DNA of 64,000 nucleotides from Liopterus haemorrhoidalis (taxonomy: Eukaryota; Arthropoda; Insecta; Coleoptera; Dytiscidae). Below are positions 11,744 through 23,090 of the stretch, in pieces. The stretch spans positions 222,324,260 through 222,388,259 of the forward strand of contig OZ020611.1 in NCBI GenBank assembly GCA_963971575.1. Direction: 5' to 3'. Position numbers and translations under genes: made by a program. The notes beneath the pieces were generated by a model. The model searched no databases, had not been told where the DNA came from, and was given only the letters and a program-made list of their open reading frames with translations. The first letter of the stretch is position 1. Every line of letters begins with the position of its first letter.

Positions 11744-13201
11744 TAAAATGTATCTATGCAAAGGTTCATCTAATTAGTAATGCTTTTATTTTGTTTTGTA
11801 GACACATTTCAAGAGAGATACATGTTTGGACAATTCTATCACATTCATATTTATTCGCAATTTTAGGGAAGCGATGTACAAGTAATTTTTAATTAAACAC
11901 ATTAGAATATATTTGCCGTTTGATATGTATATTTTTAACATTTTCCTAGAAATTCTTTTTTGTCCGTTCAATAGTGATTACCTACTATGAAAAAAAAAAC
12001 AGTTTTTTCTAATTTAATAAGAATAAAACGTATTAACACCTATATTGGCCGCGTTCTAGTAATTAACTACTTGTGGATGGCGATTACTTAAATAATTTTA
12101 ATTAGAAATTTTTATTACTCTTAGGGGAGAAATTATTTATTTATTTATTTATTTGGTGTACATTCGGATAATTGTTGGTCCGAGACATTTGAAATTAAAA
12201 GGCCCCTTTGATTCTACAAACGTTAAAATTAAAGATGCACCGAAGCTTCGGTTTCACTTCAGTATTCGGATGATTCGGCGTATTTTTTTAATATTCGGTT
12301 TTGGCCGAAGCAGTATCAATATTCGGGTATTCGGATATTACTTTAAAGAAAAAAATAAAAAATAAATAAAGTACCGATGCCTAGCTAGATAAAAATTTGA
12401 AACAATTTCCGCTGAAACCGGAAGTGATGCAGAATTATTATTATAATCCTTAAGTGAGTTTGTCTACTTTAACTTTTCCTCTGAAGAATTTTTTGTATCT
12501 CTTAAAATAAAGGAGTAATTCGATGTGCGGCGTTTCAGAAAACACCCTGTATATGTTTTTTGTTTATGGCATATTAACAAAAAAATATTCATCTTTCATT
12601 CGAATTTTTTGTTGTTTTTAATCTGAAAAAGTACTGATGAACGTGTATTTGTAATTCGTATTTTATGTACAATATGATAGATAAAAAGGCTTCTAGTAGG
12701 TCGTGAATTTTATTTTTAAAAATGTTGTGTTGGCATATTTATGCTGTTTATAATTTTTGATGAATATGTCAAGTTTGACAGTTTGAGCTCTTCGATCGAA
12801 AGTTACTTTTGAAATGGACATATCAATTTGAGCTTTTACTTTAGTTTTTTTGTAATTATAATACGTATTTTTCACTTAAATCAGATTTCTTACTTATACC
12901 TACGAAATACTATACTCTTCTATGCGGCGTTACTTCCGTAGAGTCCTAAAGAGTATTTGTGCAAAATCTGGTCCAGATCGGTCAATAAGTCTAGAAGTGT
13001 ATAGTGGACAAACAAACAATTTTCCTCTTTTATTCATATACTACATAGTTGGAATGACGAGAACTAGAAATTTATGGAACCGGGTACCCGCAACAATTAC
13101 CCGGATATTATCCACTACCCGTTAATTACACGTTATTCGTTAATTAACTGCTACCAGATAATTACTCGCTATCCGATAATTACCCGTTACCCGTTAATAT
13201 A
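11744..13201. other. AT-rich upstream region with element debris
   Basis: This is the 5' flank of the giant gene; I see no convincing TATA box. From 12240 to 12350 there is a cluster of ATTCGG/CCGAA words beginning AGATGCACCGAAGCTTCGG, which resembles one end of a hAT element without its partner. At 12530-12553 is GCGTTTCAGAAAACACCCTGTATA, the kind of ACAGGGTGT terminus common in arthropod MITEs. From 13085 to 13195 CCCGTTAATTA-like words recur as a degenerate simple repeat. No gene was found. Confidence 0.4.
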
Positions 13202-13228
13202 TAAAAATGAAAAGTAAGTATAGCAAAA

Positions 13229-14168
13229 TTGATGTGAATTGTGAATTTTTACACATTTCTGGGTTTTGCAGGTATTTATTAACTGAATGATGATTACTTG
13301 GGATGCCAAAACAAATTTTATGTCAAAATATTTTTTTATGAATTTTAATTCGAATGCCTTGAAAATTGCGCCTATGGCTTCCATTGTTTGCTTAAATCAT
13401 AAGCCCCGCCCTCTGATTTCGTCAAACATAGAATTAAATTATAATTTCAACACTTCCCACTGGTTATTAAATTTACGCTTTTAAAAATTAAATGCAACAT
13501 TTACCAAAATATAACTTTTGAAAAAATAATTTAAACAAAATAAAAATGCAAAAAAAAAACAAAAAATAAAATTAACAGGATTCGAATTCTGGTTTGCAAA
13601 TTACAAAGCGCACGACAAAACCAACTACGCTACTGATCTGTAGTGTTACATAGCGAATTAAATATTTAACATATTTTAGTTAAAAACACAAAAAATGCCA
13701 CAAAAACATAATCTGATAAAATATTTCTGTTGTACTATTCCGATTCACACCAATGTACATTACTTAGAATTTTTTCAGATTTTAAGTTTTAACCATTTGG
13801 GCTACAGGGTGTTGGACAAAATTTTTTTTGCACAATTTTGGCAAAGATCGCATCAAAATAATTTATATTGCAAAAATAAAATTTTGATTGTTAATCCACG
13901 TACCAAGCGTTTTCAGTTGATAGCCTACTCAGAATTTAAAAAAAATATATTTTTTTTGATCAGCATATATTTGTTTTTGGGGGATATGTTTTTTAGATGT
14001 TTTAGTATTTTTCCTATCTCCGGGTAAGAGTTGTTTGGCATGTAAGCATGCCAAATTTCAACTCTCTAGGTTTAGCCGTTTGGCTACAATTTTTACCGAA
14101 CAGACAGACAGACAGACAGACGACAAAATGACGGTATAAGGGTTTTTTGGTCATACCTACAAAACCCT
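13229..14168 (-). repeat. Modular 1-kb repeat family, copy A
   Basis: This copy runs on the minus strand. At its low-coordinate end it starts TTGATGTGAATTGTG with the terminal palindrome, then GGGTTTTGCAGGTAT. At the other end it closes with a short (CAGA)n tract, ATGACGGTATAAGGG and CATACCTACAAAACCC. A tRNA-like module lies at 13576-13645. The copy is flanked by a direct repeat of about 27 bp (TAAAAATGAAAAGTAAG... at 13202-13228 and 14168-14194), a long target duplication. Roughly 100-residue open frames in it are not conserved between copies, so I regard it as non-coding. Confidence 0.8.
13576..13645 (-). other. tRNA-like module in repeat copy A
   Basis: On the minus strand the sequence has an A-box-like TAGCGTAGTTGG and, about 45 bases later, a B-box-like GAATTCGAATCC, with spacing as in a tRNA. 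The acceptor stem does not pair properly, so this is a tRNA-derived module rather than a functional tRNA gene. T-runs follow it (as A-runs on the plus strand), which could stop RNA polymerase III. Confidence 0.55.
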
Positions 14169-14194
14169 AAAAATGAAAAGTAAGTATAGCAAAA

Positions 14195-14500
14195 TTGATG
14201 TAATGTGTGAATTTTCACACATTTCAGGATTTTGTAGGTATTTAATAAGTGTAAGAAGCCAACGGAATGCTGGATGTCGAAAAATAATTTTTTGATAAAC
14301 ATTTTTTGAACATTATTATTCGTTATTTGAGTACTAAGAGCTTTCATTTAATTTTTTTAGACTAAATTTAAATAATAAGCCATAATTTAGCCATTAATTA
14401 TAAAAATAATTAATTTATCTCGTACGTTTCCGGCTCAGATCCAATGTATATTACCTATAATTGTATCAGATTTTTGGCCAAAATCGTGTTAAAAGAAAAG
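14195..14500 (-). repeat. Modular repeat family, truncated copy A2 (second subfamily)
   Basis: It begins TTGATGTAATGTGTG with GTGTGAATTTTCACAC, then CAGGATTTTGTAGGTATTTAATAAGTG. It shares with the copies at 23091 and 54669 the AAGAAGCCAAC stretch and the CGTACGTTTCCGGCTCAGATC block. It lacks the (TCTG)n end. Beyond about 14500 only GGCCGGTCA-type words (14500-14580) of unknown origin are seen. Confidence 0.65.
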
Positions 14501-15106
14501 ATCGGATATTGACCGGTCAATGTATGTCGATATTAGCCAGTTCCCGAATTGGCCGGTCACTTTCCACTTTAGCCGATTTCGGGCTTTGGCCGTAACATAT
14601 ACATCAAATTTTGCAGTGAATTTATCTAATGCGAATCACCGAATTAATCTATGTCACTGGATATTTTTAACTGTCGATTGGTTTACAAGATGACATCCAT
14701 AATGATTTTATTTACAATTCAATAACTAGTTTTATAAAAAGTATTTTGTTAGATAGATAAAAATACGCTGCAAAATTTGATGTTTGCATTGTTTCTAATT
14801 TTATTTCTGATTGTTAGTTTTGTATGAGAAACTTGTGAAACCTGTGGTGTTTAGCATTCCCTTAACATATAATATCAAAAAATTATTTACTTACTGAATT
14901 TTCCTGCATAAAGTGTCCCATCCTCTGGATAGACAGTAGATGATAACTAAAAGAATTCAACAATATTAATAATACAACCCTGTAAACTATTGTGACTAAT
15001 ATGCAGTATATCAAATTATGCACATTATGCATTAAAATAAACAACATTTCAATAGTTTCGTAGTTATAACCACGAAATCCTTATACCGTAACGTAACGTA
15101 CAGTCC
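14501..15106. other. AT-rich stretch, no gene seen
   Basis: GACCGGTCA/GGCCGGTCA words occur between 14500 and 14580 and suggest the end of some element. The rest is low-complexity A/T sequence without a supported feature. Confidence 0.35.
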
Positions 15107-15226
15107 TATTTAACAAATAGGAAACAGATAATATGTCACAAAACTTCATTATTAGGTGAACCCTCAAATATTGAGGAAGGTGTACCACAAGGTTCGATCT
15201 TAGGACCCTTTTTTTATAATATACAG
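15107..15226 (+). pseudogene. LINE reverse transcriptase fragment
   Basis: An open stretch of about 40 codons reads ...EPSNIEEGVPQGSILGPFFYNI. This is the conserved RT motif around GVPQGS-LGP-LF of non-LTR retrotransposons. It is cut off at about 15226, where an element beginning ACAGGGTGTTTG starts. The flanking RT parts are missing. Confidence 0.8.
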
Positions 15227-15314
15227 GGTGTTTGTTTGAAACGGGGCACCCCGAAAATCTCCTTTATTTGTAAAGATACAAAAAATATTCAGAACAAAAG
15301 TTAAACTAGACAAA

Positions 15315-15377
15315 AAGGCCTATCTAAAGGTTACTATAAGAATTCAGAATTCTTATAGTAACATTTAGATGGGCCTT
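15315..15377. repeat. 63-bp near-perfect palindrome
   Basis: Two 31-bp arms around a single A at 15346. The inner 16 bp of each arm (GTTACTATAAGAATTC and its complement) match perfectly; only two mismatches lie further out. It lies just downstream of the ACAGGGTGTTTG terminus and probably belongs to that small fold-back element. Confidence 0.85.
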
Positions 15378-15589
15378 GAAATGACAAAAAGAAAGTGGAC
15401 AGATCGAAGTGACGACAAAAACAAAAAGGAGAAGGATTCAAGTTTATAAGGTCCTTTATCACCTGAGGCGCCTGGGCTTAGTTCGCCTCAATCAAGGGCC
15501 CTGTCTGTCTAAAAACTGTGACCATTCAGCTAGACCAGTGGCGTTCAACCTTTTCCCAAAGTGGGGTCATATAATGTTAGATATGATTC

Positions 15590-16880
15590 ACTGACCGGAT
15601 TAAAACGATTGAAGACGGGAGACAAATTAAAAAAATCACTTAAGGACACATAAAAAAAAACATTTTAGGAGCGGAGAAAAATTCGAAAAATCAATTAAGG
15701 ACGGGGAAAAATAAAAAAAAAACATGTTAGGACCGGAGACAAATTCGAAAAATCACTTGAAGACGGGGGACAGAAAGTAAAAAAATTACTAGAGGCGGGA
15801 ACAGAAATTAAAAAAATTACTTGAGGGCGGAATCCAGAAAATCAAAATATCACTTCAGGACGGAGGACAAATTCAAAAAATCAGTTGAGGACGGAAGACA
15901 AATTCAAAAAATCATTTGACGACGGGGAACAGAAATTTAAAAAATTACTTATGATCGGGGGCCCGAAATTAAAAGAAAACACTTGAAGACAGAAGACAGA
16001 AATTCAAAAAAGCAGTCATGTGATTTTTCCCGTCATCAGACGGGAGACAAAAATTCAATAAATCACATGAAAACGCGGAAGGGAAATTCAAAAAATTGCT
16101 TGTAGACAGGAAACAGAAATTCAAAAAATCATTTGATGTCGAAGGACAAAAATACAAAAAATCATTTGAGGTCGGGGGAGAGAAATTAAAAAAAAAAATG
16201 ACTAGAGGCGGGCACAGAAATTAAAATAATTGTTTGAGTGCGGAAGCCAGAAAATCAAAAAATCACCTTAGGACGGAGAACGAATTCAAAATATCACTTG
16301 AGGACGGGAGACAAAAAATCACTTGAGAACTCGGGAGAGAAATTCAAAAAATTGCTTTTGGACGGGACACCGAAATTTAAAAAATCATTTGAGGTTGGAG
16401 GACAGAAATTCATAAATTCATATGAGGCGGGGGACAGAAATAAAAAAAAAAAACTCTTATAAGCGGGGAACAGAAATTCAAAAAACCATTTGACGTTGAA
16501 GGACAAAAATTTAAAAACACTTAAAAACAGGGGATGGAAATTCAAAAGAATCACTTGAGGAAGGAAGACAAAAGTTCATAAAATTGCTTGTGGACAGCGC
16601 ACTGAAATTCAAAAACTTATTTGAGGTCGGAGGACAGAAATTCAAAAAATCATATTAGGTCGGGGGACAGAAATTCAAAAAAACCCTTATAAGCGGGGAA
16701 TAGAAAATCAAAAAGATCACTTGAGGACGGGAGACAAAAATGAAAAAAAAAAAAAACTTGAGAACGTGGGAGAAAAATTCAAAAAATTGCTTGTACACGA
16801 AGACAAATTCAAAAAATTACTTGAGGGGACATAAATTCGAAGATTGCTTGGCGACGGGATCCATAAATTAAAAAATCACA
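15590..16880. repeat. Degenerate purine-rich minisatellite
   Basis: About 1.3 kb of an imperfect tandem repeat of roughly 35-45 bp. Each unit has GGACGGGRGACAGAAATTC followed by AAAAAATCACTTGAGG, with variable spacers. The plus strand is strongly purine-biased. Unit length and sequence drift so much that no exact period can be given. It translates on the minus strand to FLNFCL-like runs, which I regard as meaningless. Confidence 0.85.
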
Positions 16881-17089
16881 ATACGTTAATGGGTTTATGG
16901 CTGTAATCCTAAGACTCGTTGCTGTAAAAAGAATATAAGAGGTATTAAGGGAATTTTAAATTTAAATCGAATAGATGTAACATTAGTTCAATGGAAGTTT
17001 TTTAAAAACCATTAAGGATATTTTCTAAATTGGTAATCCTATTGTTTGCTGTTATACTTGTTTGTTAGTTAATTTTCAATGTTCATAGC

Positions 17090-17638
17090 GTGCATACATT
17101 AACAACAAGGCTCTTTGGCGACCATTTGATTTCTAATTTCTGTAGTGAAAATAGTGAATCTGTGCAAAGTGATTTGGAGTGCGAAAATGTGGACGTGGCT
17201 ACTAAAGAAAAATGCCATTTGTCAGAAGATTGCAAAGTACTGATACTGAACGCTTATAAAAAGTTAGTTTCGGAAGGTAACAGCAAACTTATACTTAGAA
17301 CTGCGGAATTAACTAGTGTTCCATACAGAACAATTCAATGTATCATTGTTCGTGTTTTAAATCCTATAGAACTAATATGGAGCCAATTAAAAGGTAATGT
17401 TCGCCGAAAAAATACAACACCGACAGAAAGTGACACTGTACTACAATTAATTAAAGACGAAACAAGTGCAAAAAGTAGTGATTTGTGGAAAAAAAATGTG
17501 TAGAATAATAAGACAATTGAAACAATTTGTTTTATAAATCCACCAAATAAATCGTCAATAATTATTAATTTAAATGAGAGTGGTAGTGACACAAACTCTG
17601 ATAGTGATATAAACAATGATAATAGTGATAATGATTAA
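17090..17638 (+). pseudogene. Tc1/IS630-like transposase remnant, core deleted
   Basis: The N-terminal half carries a helix-turn-helix-like stretch (LSEDCKVLILNAYKKLVSEGNSK... TAELTSVPYRTI). It jumps directly to LNPIELIWSQLKGNVRR, the block around the last acidic residue of DDE_3 transposases, so the catalytic core in between is missing. A stop at 17501-17503 is followed in the same frame by more codons ending in an acidic S/N/D-rich tail at 17638, as seen at the end of related proteins. The family is inferred from the LNPIE-W motif. Confidence 0.7.
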
Positions 17639-17639
17639 T

Positions 17640-18544
17640 ATTTTAATAATTTTAAATTACCATAAATTGATAAGTTCAAAAAAAGAATGATTTTTGCATA
17701 TTTAAGTATTTAATATAGACTATAAAGACTTTAAAACAAAACGATTTTTAAACATGCCTATATTTATAATTCAAATATAGCCAGTCCTAAGTCTGATAAA
17801 AATGTGAAGGAATATCATGTGAGCATATACAGTTCATTCTAAATAGCTTATAAGAAAATACGTTTATTTAAAATAATTATTACGGTCCTGGCAACTATTT
17901 TTAACAGAACCATAAACTCAACAGGAATAATGGTTAAACTGTCAGTCATTATTGGAATTAATAAGTGAGAGTGGCCATTTAATTTTGAAAATACTATACA
18001 GAAACAGCGCATAACAGGTAGTAAATTTATATAATATGGAAAATATTACCTGATTGATAAGTATCAAAAATATATAAATAACCAAGAAGCTGAGAACACA
18101 GTACTTTATCATAACTGCACTTATGACTAAGTGGTACAAATGTCGTTTGTGCAACACGTCTTATACCGCTTATCGCAATTAAATCATATTCACCTCCAAT
18201 AGCACAAATAACATAAAATTTATCGCAAAAATATGCAAGAAAATATTAAATAATAGTCTGAAAATAAATTTTATTTCTATTTAATCGATATTTTGTTATA
18301 AAAATTCTAAATATTTGAAAAATAATATCATAAATAATAGTTAATAAAAATTTTCAAGGTCCATCTACAGAACAGTTACAGTACATAAAAACAAAGTACT
18401 ACGTCGCATTTTTGAATCCATTCTAAAATACTTGAAAGACACCTGGAAAGAGCTAATAAGCGAACCTAAAAGGATTTTTGGTAGGGTTCGTAGGCGTTAT
18501 AAAGAAAATTTTATACCGTCACTTATGTGTCTGTATGGTAGAAA
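17640..18544. other. AT-rich stretch with a fragment of the modular repeat
   Basis: Mostly low-complexity. At 18480-18555 a diverged end of the modular repeat is visible (GGTAGGGTTCGTAGG, TATACCGTCACTTATGTG, GGTAGAAATTGTGGCC), truncated by the LINE fragment that follows. Confidence 0.45.
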
Positions 18545-18798
18545 TTGTGGCCAAACTGGTGCATTCCTACTGATGTCATTTTTCTAGACTTTACTCGAGC
18601 GTTCGATAAGGTGCTTCTCAATAGACTACTCAGTAAACTTGAACATTATGGCATTCGGGGTAACCTTCATTGCTGGATTAAAGCATTTTTATCTGATATG
18701 TCGTTCCAGATTCGCATTGGTGACTCCTTGTCAAAGGCACATCCTGCCCTAAGTTCAGGTACGATTATCACGAGTTCATGGCTGCAGAGCTGTTTCTG
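18545..18798 (+). pseudogene. LINE reverse transcriptase fragment
   Basis: The frame reads DVIFLDFTRAFDKVLLNRLLSKLEHYGIRGNL..., the first catalytic motif of a non-LTR reverse transcriptase (the D in LDFTRAFD) and the following helix. It ends around TGDSLSKAHP, where GVPQG would be expected but is replaced by a frameshifted sequence. It is 5'- and 3'-truncated. Confidence 0.85.
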
Positions 18799-18854
18799 AG
18801 AGACGAAGCGCTGCATTAACATCCATTCGATTTCTCTGTTTGGTTTTTATTATT

Positions 18855-20998
18855 GACTAGCAGTATACCCGCTGCTTCGCTACCGAAAAAAATAGTCGTA
18901 GCCCGCTTAGATCGGACCCATTTCGAAATCTGTTCAAGACTGCGAATCGTTTTACATTCAAATATATATATATATATTTTTTAATCTATCATTGTATTAA
19001 TATGTGCTTCTTATACAAATAATTTAAGTACGAACTTCTCTGTAAACATTGGTAGCATAGACATTTAGTAACAACACGTATAAGTGTCCCGTTGTGTTAA
19101 TCCAGGAAAATGCCACATAAAATGCCCATGTGAGAATCTCTCATCGCCAAATGCAGCGCCGATCACGTGAAACATTTTATGTTGCACCTTACGAAATTAT
19201 TTATTATAATTATTATGATATTTATTATAATTACTCCGTGATTATTCTTGATTTATAAATCGTACCTATATAGGTCGGAGCACTTTTTTTCGTTAGTAAA
19301 TATTCTTGCCACCCAAGGAAGTTTTTTTCTTCGTATTGCTTTAGGGGGTTACAATAAAGTTCAACAGCGAATTTAACGTTATAATTGTCGTCAAAAATGA
19401 AAATAAAAAAAATTGTGATATATATTGTCGGGAACATTTTTGTAGCAATATTAAACCCTAAAATTCGTTAATATATATTTTGAATATGTGTATCTTTTAT
19501 ATTTTTTTATAATACGGAAAAATTTTCCGACTTTTTTCTAAATATTTCTTAATTGTTCGGAAGCCTGGGGTTATACAGCGATGATATATAGCTTAAAATA
19601 TTTCCAGTCAAATTTGCAAGACGCTGTTACAAGTAGCACTAAAATCGGTTAAGCCGTTTTTGAGTTTTAATACATGTACATATTCTAAATAGACGTCTAT
19701 GTGCCAAAAAGAAATAAAACACAGGCCATACGAAGCGTTTTATAACTAACCGTGAATCTAGATTTGCCGTTTATGGGTTGATCAGAGCAAAATACGTTTT
19801 TTTACATGTGTATGGGTAACCTTTGGAAGCAAAAACCAAGTCGATATCTCATTATAGGTCTGATATATTAAGGAAAGATTTGTTTATTTATTTATATTAT
19901 TGATATTATAACAACTTTTGTTATGCACATGTTTAATGTTAAGTCAATAATAAGAGAGATATTTCAAGTTTTTAAGTAGCGCTCCCTCTGTCCCCTAAAT
20001 ATTCAAAAGCTACACGTAACAGAAAATAATCGTTCTTCAATAAAAAAAAATGTCTTTATAAATTGTTGATGTAAAGTAAATAATAAGCTAGATATTTCCA
20101 GTATTTTAGTTTTAGCACCTACCCCCCTCCTCCCTATCCAAGCTTCTCAACCAATTGAATAATTTATAGGACAACATATTATATTTGTTTTTTTTTTTTT
20201 ATTTTAAACAACTTTTCTCATGTGCGTTTTTGCTGGTAAGTCAATAGTAAATGAGATATTTCAAAAGTTTAGTTTTAGATTGTCCCTTCATAACTCCGGT
20301 AATATCAATCCAATTTAAAATTAAATCATTAAAAAAAAATATATTTTCTTTTTATAAGCAATTTTTCTACGTCATAAGTGATACAATTTTTTTTTCTTCT
20401 GATTTTCGATTTGCCTCCTTATTTTGACTGCATTTCCTACCCATGCATATACCAAATTTCAACTCGGTATACACAGATTTTCTGTTTTATGTATACAAAA
20501 TATTTTACTATTATATTTAAACATCTATATAAAATAATAGATAAAAAATAAATAAATAAAATTAACAAAATTCTTAAAAATTCGCAAAAATAAAAAACCA
20601 GAAAACAGATGCTCGACTTAAGTCTCGCTCTGCATACACTAAACATAAATTTTGCTAAATTCACTGAATAAAATCACCTATAGCAGAACAATGATTAATC
20701 GTGCCGAACGATATGGGCCGATGTTCCACGAACTTACTATAGTTGTCCAAACAACCAATGAAACGAAATTCCCGCGATCTCACTGAACATACACATACAT
20801 ACTTCGATGGTCCAATATAATTAAAAACAAAATTATTAATTTCTCGTTTCTGATGGGACTTTTTTGAGATTTTCGATTTTTCTAGTTATGATAAAAGCAT
20901 TTCCTACCTGTATGCAAATTTTCAACTCTGTAGCATATCTGGAAGTGGGTTAGAATTTCCGGACATAGCCACAAATATTCTCTTTTATATATAAAGAT
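18855..20998. repeat. Non-coding repeat with CCCGCTGCTTCGCTAC start
   Basis: Begins ACTAGCAGTATACCCGCTGCTTCGCTAC and ends near TTTATATATAAAGATGG. Repeats with a CTAGC...CCCGC-GCTTCGC start and a TATATA...AGAT end are common in arthropod genomes; this identity is from memory of that pattern. In between, several A/T-rich blocks with GTTTTTAGTTTTAG and CCCTCCCTCC-like words recur with variation. No coding capacity was seen. Confidence 0.4.
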
Positions 20999-21039
20999 GG
21001 ATGAAAAAATCTTTTCGCACAAACTGGAAGTCGAAAAAA

Positions 21040-21330
21040 TTACTAATAATTTATAATTCTTTAGTCTTTATAACTCAAAGACGGATATTCTTTTTCTAGC
21101 TATTTCCAAAATTGAGACAATGATTGCATTTTATGTCTGGATACCAGAGTGACATCACAATACAACTCGATCTACTTTTCTTTTTCACGAGGATCAAGTA
21201 CTCATGACTTTATATCTTTCTAGAATGGATTATTAATCCAGAGGTTACCTCTACGAGGATCCTTATTTTCAGGGAAATGTTTATTAAAATTTTCAGCTAA
21301 TGCTCTTAAATGTTGACTTATTGTTGAATA
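21040..21330 (-). pseudogene. hAT transposase C-terminal remnant
   Basis: One minus-strand frame reads ...ALAENFNKHFPENKDPRRG, NLWINNPF, LDPREKEK, IELYCDVTLVSRHK and SLSQFWK, interrupted by several stops. This is the region before the C-terminal dimerisation part of the hAT group related to ZBED5/SCAND3-like proteins (family assignment from remembered motifs). It supports the hAT identity of the surrounding element. Confidence 0.75.
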
Positions 21331-21666
21331 TGACTTTCAAAAATTCTTTCAAAAGTGGAAACATTTCTATATCTTCTCCTGTAAGCGACTATTCCAAAGA
21401 GCTAACCTCTTCAGAAGCATGAAAAATGGCCGCGTGAGACGTTGTATTGGAGCTAGTAAATATTAAATAAATCATGGTTCGGACAAAAGTTAGCTTCTGC
21501 GTCGAGTAAAAAAATGTGCTATATACTCGTGAATAAAAGTGTGTATCTCTATGATTCGATCGAAATATTTCGCGGACCGGCAGGAATTTTTCTGCGGACC
21601 GGCACCGGTCTGTGGACCACGGGTTGAAGAAAACTGCTCTAGACTAATAAGTCGAGATCAGTGGTA

Positions 21667-22480
21667 CAGAAGCATTCTAAATGTGGTGCTATCGAAGAAT
21701 GTTGAATTCGATTGGTAGCTAGAGTGACAAACGAAGAAGTATTGCGGCAAATAGAAGAGGATCCATGCCTTTGGAGAATGTTGCAAAAGAGAAGAGATGT
21801 TTGGGTTGGATATTATACGACACGAAGGCCTGGTGAAAACGATACTGGAAGGAATAGTCGAGGGAAAGGATAGTAGGGGCAGACCAAGGCTAGAGTACAT
21901 GAAACATAACGGAAAATATGAAATGCAACTTGTACGTGGAACTAAAAAGACTGACTGAGAACAGGAAAGAATGGAGAAATACTGTAAACCAGTGGTTCCC
22001 AACCGGGGGTGCCGGCACCCCCAGGGGTACGGGAAAGCATTTTGAGGGGTGCGAGACGATTTATAGTTTATTTAAATTTTAAATAGTCTAGATAAATAAT
22101 AATAAAAAATTATTTTTCAATAAGTATATTTTCTTAATTTTATTAAGATTAAGAACCGCTGAATGCTACATCAATTAATTTGATCAATTTTTAGGAAATA
22201 TTCATGCGATTTCCTTTTTCTTTTTTGCTCTTCACTTTTTATTTTGATCAATTTTACATATAAATATGACTCACTGAAAAAACACATTTTTTATGGGGGT
22301 GCGGGAGCTTATTTTCACATTCAAAGGGGTTCTCACCATAAAAAAGATTGGGAACCACTGCTGTAAACCAACCTATGGGTTGAAAACTTAAGGAAAATGA
22401 TATTGTTGTAAATAATTTAGTGGACACTTCGCTGGGTTCGTCCCGTTTGTGTTCCCATGGTAAATAAATAAAAATAAAAC
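21667..22480 (+). pseudogene. LINE 3'-end fragment, split by a hAT MITE
   Basis: The frame-disturbed plus strand reads RVTNEEVLRQIEED... KRRDV... then VEGKDSRGRPRLEYMK and YVELKRLTENRKEW, the basic C-terminal part of a non-LTR retrotransposon ORF2. It is interrupted exactly at 21989/22369 by a small hAT element and continues to an A-rich tail (AAATAAATAAAAATAAAAC, about 22460-22480). Confidence 0.75.
21990..22360. mobile_element. hAT MITE (371 bp) with perfect 8-bp target duplication
   Basis: Ends CAGTGGTTCCCAACC and GGTTGGGAACCACTG-like (the right end reads GATTGGGAACCACTG). The 8-mer CTGTAAAC lies directly outside both ends (21982-21989 and 22361-22368). It starts with a GC-rich hairpin (GGGGGTGCCGGCACCCCC). 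No ORF. It sits in a LINE fragment, so it is younger than that LINE copy. Confidence 0.92.
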
Positions 22481-22967
22481 AGAATGATTTGGGAAAGCAA
22501 TCTTGAGGCCTTTGCTCAACAGTAACGAATTCGGTTGGTAGATGGTGTTGATGATGGTAATCGGACACCTGTCACCTCGCGACACTCGAAAAGAGATGTA
22601 ACTACTGCTTTACCAATGCGTCGATAACATATTTTAAGAATTAAATTTATGGTTTGTAACATATTGGTCACTTGTCATACTTTTTCGCCTATTTTGCAGA
22701 TATGTCCAATATTTGTAACAGACTTTATATATTCGCAATATACGAGTAACATATTATAGAAATGGTATTAATAAAGATTGAATCATGTATTTTATCGATA
22801 TATTCAATTGTTTCTGCAAAATTAATGTTTTAAAATTGCAATACAGCATATGTTTTACCGGATATTGATAAGGATTTATGTTTATTATTACGTTCGAATT
22901 ATTTTTATTGGTTACTGAAGAATTTTGTTATATTAAATTGCGACGATAATATATATATAAAAAAAAT

Positions 22968-23080
22968 ATGCGATGTGTGACTTTTCACACATGTCAGGAT
23001 TTTGTAGGTAATTAATAAGTGTAAGAAGCCGACATAATGATGGATGTCTTGGAATATTTGTTCTATAATCACATCGAAAT
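22968..23080 (-). repeat. Modular repeat family, short end fragment
   Basis: Only the palindromic end is present (GTGTGACTTTTCACAC, then CAGGATTTTGTAGGTAATTAATAAGTG, AAGAAGCCGAC). It lies head to head with the copy that begins at 23091. Confidence 0.6.
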
Positions 23081-23090
23081 TAACAGTTTT

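Larger units (their letters stand above)
15536..21636. mobile_element. Decayed hAT element of about 6 kb with nested insertions
   Basis: The left end reads CAGTGGCGTTCAACCTTTTC; the right end, reversed, reads CAGTTTTCTTCAACCCGTGG. They share CAGT and TTCAACC, the hAT end style. The flanking 8-mers AGCTAGAC (15528-15535) and CTCTAGAC (21637-21644) agree in six positions. A hAT transposase C-terminus lies inside at the right (21040-21330, minus) and the ACCGG-rich end (21570-21620) is typical. The interior is mostly foreign: a purine-rich minisatellite, another transposase remnant and LINE debris. It is also possible that the two ends come from different elements. Confidence 0.5.
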
